A DNA stretch of 64,000 bases from Ornithodoros turicata (Eukaryota > Arthropoda > Arachnida > Ixodida > Argasidae). Below, piece by piece: positions 57,385-64,000 of the stretch. Location of the stretch: positions 124,944,123 to 125,008,122 of the forward strand of contig NC_088202.1 in the NCBI RefSeq assembly GCF_037126465.1, in the 5' to 3' direction. Numbering within the stretch: position 1 is the stretch's first letter; each line of letters starts with the position of its first letter. Below the pieces are notes generated by a model. The model was not told the DNA's origin. It ran no database searches and was given only the letters and a program-made list of their open reading frames with translations. The position numbers and the translations under genes are program-made.

Positions 57385-59544
57385 TGATCCTAACTTGTAG
57401 CTGCTGTCGTACCTTACTTGAGAGCGATCCAATGAGATTGTTTTATCTGCACGAGGAGAAAGGAAAAAGCTGAGGGACTGCGCGAAAGGCTGACCTACTT
57501 GCATACCGTATTGACAGATGTGTGAAAGAAGGTAGAAGATTTTATCGAACGCCGAATGAAGATATGACATGAAAGAGCTTCGTACTGCTGCAAACAGTGT
57601 TTTTTTGTGTGTGTGTTGTTGTTGGTTTTTTCTTTAGGAAGCTGCTTAAGCGCAAGCCTCGTGCCTTGTAGTTGTATATTTGACATGTTTTACTATTCAA
57701 CGAAAGAGTACTTTTTCGAAACTTTTGCGTGTCTATCCAGAAGCGCATTAAGCTCAGGTGCACCTGTACACGTTCACGAAAATGGAAGTGATCTGGGGCG
57801 GAGTTTGTGCGCTTTGTCAGACTCAGTCTCATTTAGATAGAGTCCATTAATTCGCGGGATTCGCAAGCCGAACCATTTATCAAACTGAGACCAGAGAGAA
57901 AACTCCGAGGATAGGAACTGTGCACCGCGAATCCATCCCCTCTTTTCCCTTTCCTTGCTCCGTTTTCTTCCTCTTGCATCCCCTTGCCCATTGGTGCTCC
58001 TATAACCCTTCCGTATCGAGGCAGGAAATGTTCGGCCCAAAGTTTTCGTGCCTGCAGACTGCATTAGCGTGTGGCAGAGGCTTTCGTGGGTTCCCCCAGA
58101 GCCCGCACTGAAAATTTGCCCATCTGCTATTACTGAGTTCTTCTGGAAGGGAATCAAAACCTAAAAGGAACAGAAAACTGCAGAAGATGCCGAAGTATCG
58201 AAGATGGAGCAAAAACTCAAAACATCTTGCAGAGGACGAGGGCGCGCACGTCATGATGGATTGCAGGCGGGAAGACTGCCACAGAAAAATGGTTGCGCTC
58301 TTTAATGGTTTTAGTTCCAGCATGAACTTCGCCCCAGAGCACTGGATTGTGCTTAATGAAAGGACCACAATTGGATTAAGAGCGTGCAGCAAAGAAAAAA
58401 AAACACTTGCTTAGATCGGCACGGTACGCACGCATCACTGCGCAAGTAAGGTGTGGTTGCGTGCTCCACTTAAGGACGTCTCGAATAATGATGGTAATCG
58501 TGATAAGCGGACATATCACGTGTCCGCGACTATAGAAGCGTGGGGGGGGGGGGGGGGATATGTGCTTCATCATCGTTGCTTTCTTATTGGTAAACATTTG
58601 TTTATGATTAGTTTAGTATGCATCACTCATGAAAGACAGGAAGATATGGTACTTGCTGCGCGGGGTTGCCTCACTCTTGCTTCCCGTCTTCCTTCTTTTC
58701 TAGATTCCCGCTTCACCTCCTAGTTCTATACGTCCCTATTACGTCATCTTTAGCGCAAATTTGGCAATGTTGCCATACTGTGGTGCGCACCATTGACATC
58801 AGTACAGAAATGAACATTTTGTACTATTTACTTGAGTATAGACTAGTTGACATTGGCGATTTGGTGCCCTGCGGCGGACAAGTTTCGAAAAAAAAAAGTC
58901 TGTTCAACACTATATGACTATTCAATACCATGTGTACATGTCCAAATAGCTATGAGCGTTCGGAGATAACAGGGATAGTTCGCTTCTTTCCTGCGCGCTG
59001 CCTTTCAGGAAGTCGAAACTTACGTTGCCACGCACATCTTCATCGTTTTTCGCAAGATGTTGATGTTGACGAAAAGAATAATAGGGAGATGTTCGCAAGA
59101 TGTTAGCCGCTGCGCCTGCTTATGTCTTACATGTACGTAGAAGGGTATAAAATCCAGCGAACCGGTAAGGAAATGTAAAGGCAAGAGCCTCAGGACGGGA
59201 ACCGCCGATATTACGAACAGAGTCTGTTCTTGGGCACCGTCTTCACCATATGCCATGCCGCGCCAATGATGAGGAAGGTGGCCAGGAAAAGAACAGTCTC
59301 TCTTCGAAATATCGGCGCCTTTCATACTGAGTCTTTTCCGTTTACGTGTACATAGTTTTTTGTATATTTCACGCACAGTCTCATAAGGAATTGTAAATAG
59401 TGTCACAATGCAAGCAGTGCCGTGTAATGGGCATATATGTGTGTTCGTAATGGTTCAAAAATTTCTCGTTAACTAACGTTGCGCTCCCGTGCTAAACGGA
59501 AAGTGTTCTCAGGTTACGTGACATGAACAAACAGCATGCTATAT
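57385..59544. other. Unassigned stretch
   Basis: A G16 run lies at 58542-58557. Overlapping frames at 57774-58414 (up to 130 codons, both strands) show no domain. No repeat recognised. Confidence 0.4.
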
Positions 59545-60142
59545 ACAGGGTGTTTCACCTAACGTTAAAAGAAAAAAATCATATTGGAAAATGGACTGGT
59601 CTGAAAACTATGGGGTCAACGCTATTTATCTCGGGGGAGAATTTGCCATGACTCCTGAGCACTTTTATAAGATTTAATTTTCCCAGCTGAACTCCGAAAT
59701 TTGCCAAGTCAACGTCACGTCTTTTAGCTTTTTTTTACGGAAGCAGAAAGCACATTCCAGATTTACCTCATTCTTTGGAATATACATTCGCTAATGCAAT
59801 GGTTATAGCTGTAGAAAAAAAAAATCGAAAAGCGTTCTTTCGAGACTTTTTTTCGAAGCGACATTTTGCGTGTTTTTTTTTGTTTTTTCTTTTCAGATAT
59901 TACCAAAGCAGTAGAGAATGTATTTTACAATGGAGTAGGGTAAATCCGACGTAGGCTTTCTGTTCCTGTCAAAAAAAGTGAGGTTGACTTGGCAAATTTC
60001 GGAGATCAATTGGGAAAATTAAATTTCACGCGAATTAAATTTTATAAAAGCGCGAGATAAATAACTATGATCCAAATAGCGTTCAGACGAGTAGATTTTT
60101 TTTTATATTAATTTTTTTTTCACGTTAGGTGAAACACCCTGT
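59545..60142. mobile_element. Long-inverted-repeat element, second family (598 bp)
   Basis: The ends ACAGGGTGTTTCACCTAACG and its inverse CGTTAGGTGAAACACCCTGT are identical over about 20 bp. The arms run inward for about 200 bp: 'ccgaaatttgccaagtcaac' at 59693-59712 mirrors 'gttgacttggcaaatttcgg' at about 59983-60002. Flanks are TA on the left and TG on the right. The end motif CAGGGTGT is shared with the family at 15931, but the interiors differ. No coding capacity. Confidence 0.8.
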
Positions 60143-60784
60143 GTATGTCCCTTCATACGTCGTAGAAGTGCGTCACGCGTCCCTTCGTTTTTCTGGATAT
60201 TTCCTGTTTCCTAATTTTTAAATGTAATCAGTGTAGTTCGTAGCATTGATAGTAACAGGGAGTTTTATTAGATGGGAAGCATTCTACGAAAACGATACGA
60301 TAAAAACTTATGTCAAATCACAGTTCACCGACGTGAAGTTTGCCAGTTCCAGCCAGTTCAAAGGAATATCGTGAATGGCCTGTCGTACTCACTTTTCACA
60401 TTCAAGAGCTCCTATATGTTTTATCACTTCCAGTATTACGATATTTCGTGGCTTATTGTGTTTTCGGGAGCATTATCGTCAACACCTTCCAATTTACTGA
60501 AATTCTCTAATAATCATGATTATTATTGTTGTTTTTATTGGGAACACCTTTACACGACATAACACTGATGCGTTTTTTGATGCCAAACATATGTTACTAG
60601 CGGGCACGTTTCTTCTTTACCGTGAAACAAACTGTGCTGCTACGCCTCATGCAGCTAAGCACAGGTGACCGTGTTTATCCAGTCGACAAGCAAAAACCTT
60701 TCTTATACAACGTCCGAAGGAACCTACACTGAATAGTTGAACTGAATACCTGTCCTGCAACCTGCATGCATGAAAATACTTCGA
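60143..60784. other. Unassigned stretch with dispersed repeat
   Basis: 60258-60395 matches the repeat at 13458-13600. A 96-codon plus frame (60272-60562) begins in that repeat and has no motif. Confidence 0.45.
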
Positions 60785-61167
60785 ATCAAACCGTCAACCG
60801 TGATATATCGAGTGATATAAAATCTTCCGCCATACATAGGGCACAATTTGTGGAGAAAGAAGCCCTAATTCTTTCTTACTCTGTGTGGGTTTAAAATTGC
60901 TAAGTTGGCTGAGTTATCCACCTTATGCCATCAAATTAACCAAGAGCACATATTTACGTAGAGTGTTTCATTCGGAAGACTATTTGCGAAGTTCAAGGAC
61001 GATTTGCTGTCCTGGGGAGTAAATGTCGGACTTCGCGGACAAAAATGGGGAGTAATTGCAGTTTAGGGGACTAGAAGCTGCAATTACTCCCCATTTACTG
61101 AATCGTCATCATGTATTTCTCTCTCTCTCTCTCTACTCCCCATTTTGCTCCTTTTTTTCTTAGAGTG
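60785..61167. mobile_element. MITE with CACTCT ends, copy B
   Basis: Shares 'aaaccgtcaaccgtgatat', 'gagtgatataaaatctt', 'agcacatatttacgtagag', 'gaagttcaa' and 'gggactagaagctgcaatt' in order with the copy at 45019-45510. The right end is 'tttcttagagtg' at 61156-61167, with a (CT) run (61118-61134) just inside, as in copy A. The left part is truncated or too diverged to see. Confidence 0.72.
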
Positions 61168-64000
61168 TATATACAGCACGGTGCACCTCCAACGGTTGCC
61201 GCACCGAATAATTTCGTGCAGAAGTGAAACGCGGTTCCCGTAAGACTCGAATAGTCAAAATCACCCATTTACATTCCTCCATACATTCCAAGACCTCACA
61301 TATAGTAGAGCAGTCTTTATTTCTATCCGGATCGCATATCGGCCGCTTTCGCTCCTCCGGACAACAGGAGCTCCCCTCCTATATACTTACACGAGTTCCT
61401 TATCCGCGTGTGTACCTTCGGTTGAAACGAATTCGCGGGAACCTGAAATAAATCACATGCAGGAAACAGATTAGGAGGGCATCGGCGGCCTTCGTTATGG
61501 ATGCCGCCTCCCGACGACGGATCCACGCCGTTTGTCGCAAATAAATGCGTTCGCGAATCGGACTCCATGGGCTGCTGGTTATGGAGTCGGCGAGTGTCTC
61601 CCAGAGCAAGGGAATGAAAAATGAGTAACAAGAGCGAACCGAGAAAGTTTTCTCCAGGGTTGAGTTAGAAGGTGATAAATGGGTTTCGCTGATGGCGCGA
61701 ATTAATGAACTCGGTCTCGTCGAACAGGTGGAGGAACCGAACAAAACAGGATCGGGTAAACCTTCAGGGCCCGGCTTTTTTCTCTTTTTCTATCGGATTT
61801 TTGAGCGTTAGCTGCGCATACGAGTGTGAGCGTTCCCTTTACAAGTGTTTTCGCGTACGCAGAGCAGATGCGTGAGCGGAACTATGCCTCTGTTCTGGAA
61901 GTGAACTTTTGGAACTCGAAGTTTTGCGTGATGAATTTCTCTCACAACCGTACACGTCTTTTATCATGTATTCACATCTGTGTGCATTTTTACACTCAGT
62001 ACCGCACACACGTGGCGGTGTACCATCCTTCTGTTATTGAGCTAAAAGGTTGTCCAATGTTACTTTAAAACGGTGTAGGCAAAGATGGTTCCCTCACATT
62101 TCGAGGTGCTCGAACTAATAATGGTTGGTTCCTCAACTGGTTTAAATATATTCTTCATAGCTGACAACTTGAAAGCTGACGCTTGTCGACTTTGTGTGTT
62201 TCCTATTCATGTTTCGTAATAGTTTCAAAGTTCCCTTGATTCAGGGATGTCGAACAATCCTGGTGTGTGATACCGGAGTACAACAGCACAGAGGAAGAGG
62301 GTGATAGGAAATAACAGTTAGGTACAACAGAAGAAAATATGTGAGAAAATGTGAATGGAAATGATGTCCCTAATACGATGAGAATAGGTGATTTTAATGC
62401 AGTAAATGAAGGATAGGCATACTATTCTGAGGATGACATAGAATCGTTTTGTGAATCGGCAACTAAATGGCGATTGTGAAGAAATAAAGCAGTGGCACAC
62501 TGAACTACGGTGGGTAATTCACGCGAGAAAACAACATAATAAAAAAATAACGCTAGGCATTTGGCGGCGTTACCATAGGTGAAATCATATACTGTTTTTT
62601 TTTTTTTTTTGTCTGATTCCATAAACGACGCAAACGATTTCTGACCATGATTCAACACCCTCACTGCGTGTTCATATGTTGGTGGGTGAAGGGTCTTGTA
62701 GCGGAAACAACTTAAATGTCGCCTGAAAAAAAGAAAAACATCGATTATTTATTGCTCGTGTTACGATTGGCATCTTTAGTGACTTGACTTAAACGCGAGA
62801 TCAGCTGACATGTGTCTGTAAGGTTGTGAGTTTAAAAGGAACAATGCTGAAAGAGAAATAGAGCAGACATTGAAAGCTTGTGAACGCAGTGTTTCTCGAA
62901 GCACTCCTCCGATTCTACTTTTCATTGCTAACATGTTACGTGAGCGTAATTCTGGCTTCAGACACCGTTTAGTGCGTGGAAGCAAACGAAAAAGTTCGCG
63001 TTTTCGAACAGCACATCTGCTGGCCCATACGTATAGCCAAGGAATGCGTCCGTCCAACCTCATTTCGTCTTTTCCAGCATTTCGTCGTAAATGTGAAGCT
63101 GGTGATCACGTTTTCCGTTAGCTGTCCACTGTACAGTGTCTCCTGCTATACCACTTCGTTGAGGAAAAGAGAGCCTTTTGTAACAAACTCCCACACTTCA
63201 GCCGCACTATATACCATTGGCACGCTTCAAGCCGGAACAGCGGCCCTCAGGTATATTCACGTCCTGCCCGGAAACTGATCTCTCCGCAGCGTAACACCGC
63301 ATGGCCTCAGCGTGCATACACTTGGCACTTGTTTCCGTATCGTGCTTTTCTTTTCTTCTTCTTCTTTTTTTTTTTTTTTTTTTTGCTTTGGCCAAGCGCA
63401 CTTCTTTCCCGTACTGTGGCAGCCGTCGCTCCATGCGGCCGTGCTCAGACAGACGTCCTTTTTCCAGGAAGATTAAAAAAGAGAAAGGCAAATAGCCAGC
63501 GTAGCTAACATCCGCGGAAATCTGCGTGTCCAAAGACTGCCCCATCTGCGCGACCTTCCTTTTCACGCGTGGAATCCTCGACAACAGAACGGCCGAAAAC
63601 AGGCCGATCCATCAGAGGATGTCCCGTACACGTCCCTGAAAGGCGTGCGACGCAGATTGCTCGAGACATTCGCCTTTTCTATTGACGTCTTCTTTCTTGT
63701 TATGTTCCCCGACTTTTGAAGCGTCTTGGATGTCCACCCGTGGTTACGGATTGGTCCCATGGGACTCCGATGCCCAGGTAGTCATTTTTCGCGGATGTCT
63801 CAGGGTCACTTGGAAGAGGTCAGCTTCTTCCTTCGTCTGCTGGATGCACAAACAAGAATGCCCGCGCTATACGGTACGCGATACCATAGACAGAGTAGAG
63901 CTTCACGCCGAGACGCATGATCGATAGTGAAGATCAGTTGTGTGACACTGCTATGCACGTTTCCGCCTCATTGGTATTCGGCTCTGCGCGAGAAATAAGC
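61168..64000. other. Unassigned stretch to window end
   Basis: Overlapping frames at 61323-61744 (minus) and 62776-63278 have no recognisable domain. Poly(T) runs are at 62594-62610 and 63366-63384. A moderately GC-rich part at 61300-61760 may be single-copy DNA. No repeat family recognised. Confidence 0.4.

Overview
The window reads as a stretch of a large, repeat-rich arthropod genome, most likely a tick (Ixodida). The grounds are indirect. It is a mosaic of tRNA-derived SINEs, CR1/L2-like and I-like LINE fragments, an eroded Gypsy-type element and many short non-autonomous DNA transposons, with no long open frames, no operons and no ribosome binding sites. The repeat families look like those I know from tick genomes, but no species can be fixed from sequence alone. 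I found no intact, confidently functional protein-coding gene. The recognisable protein-coding remains are pseudogenes.

Layout. 1-2.9 kb: mostly unrecognised DNA with a LINE 3' end. 2.86-6.88 kb: a tandem array of ~212-bp units that is itself made from a tRNA-derived SINE, with an almost complete SINE head capping its right end. 6.9-12.3 kb: hAT-type MITEs with 8-bp target duplications, a full SINE copy and a processed Y-box (cold-shock domain) pseudogene. 13.5-18.3 kb: two tRNA-derived units spaced 341 bp apart, a long-inverted-repeat element with TA flanks, and a SINE split by a TTAA-flanked element. 18.9-23.6 kb: foldback MITEs, a (TATTG) microsatellite, one candidate exon with a good splice donor, and two facing tRNA-like halves.

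24.5-29.3 kb is the main retroelement graveyard: a minus-strand LINE ORF2 C-terminus (RT end, RNase H, zinc knuckle), then plus-strand Gypsy gag, RT and pol-end remnants. 30.2-31.7 kb: a 1.1-kb element with terminal inverted repeats, a hAT end and a hammerhead-ribozyme-like motif of the kind found in Penelope-like retroelements. 31.7-42 kb is mostly unique-looking DNA with one hAT element. 42-53.3 kb holds a long RNA-type hairpin, more MITEs, a second copy of the TA-flanked inverted-repeat element, and two hAT elements. 53-64 kb is mostly unrecognised, with one SINE and two inverted-repeat elements.

Because there are no working genes, nothing acts as a pathway. What the window shows is the history of the repeats: SINE to satellite conversion, nested insertion (a TTAA element inside a SINE, and a SINE inside Gypsy remains), and repeated use of the same MITE families.
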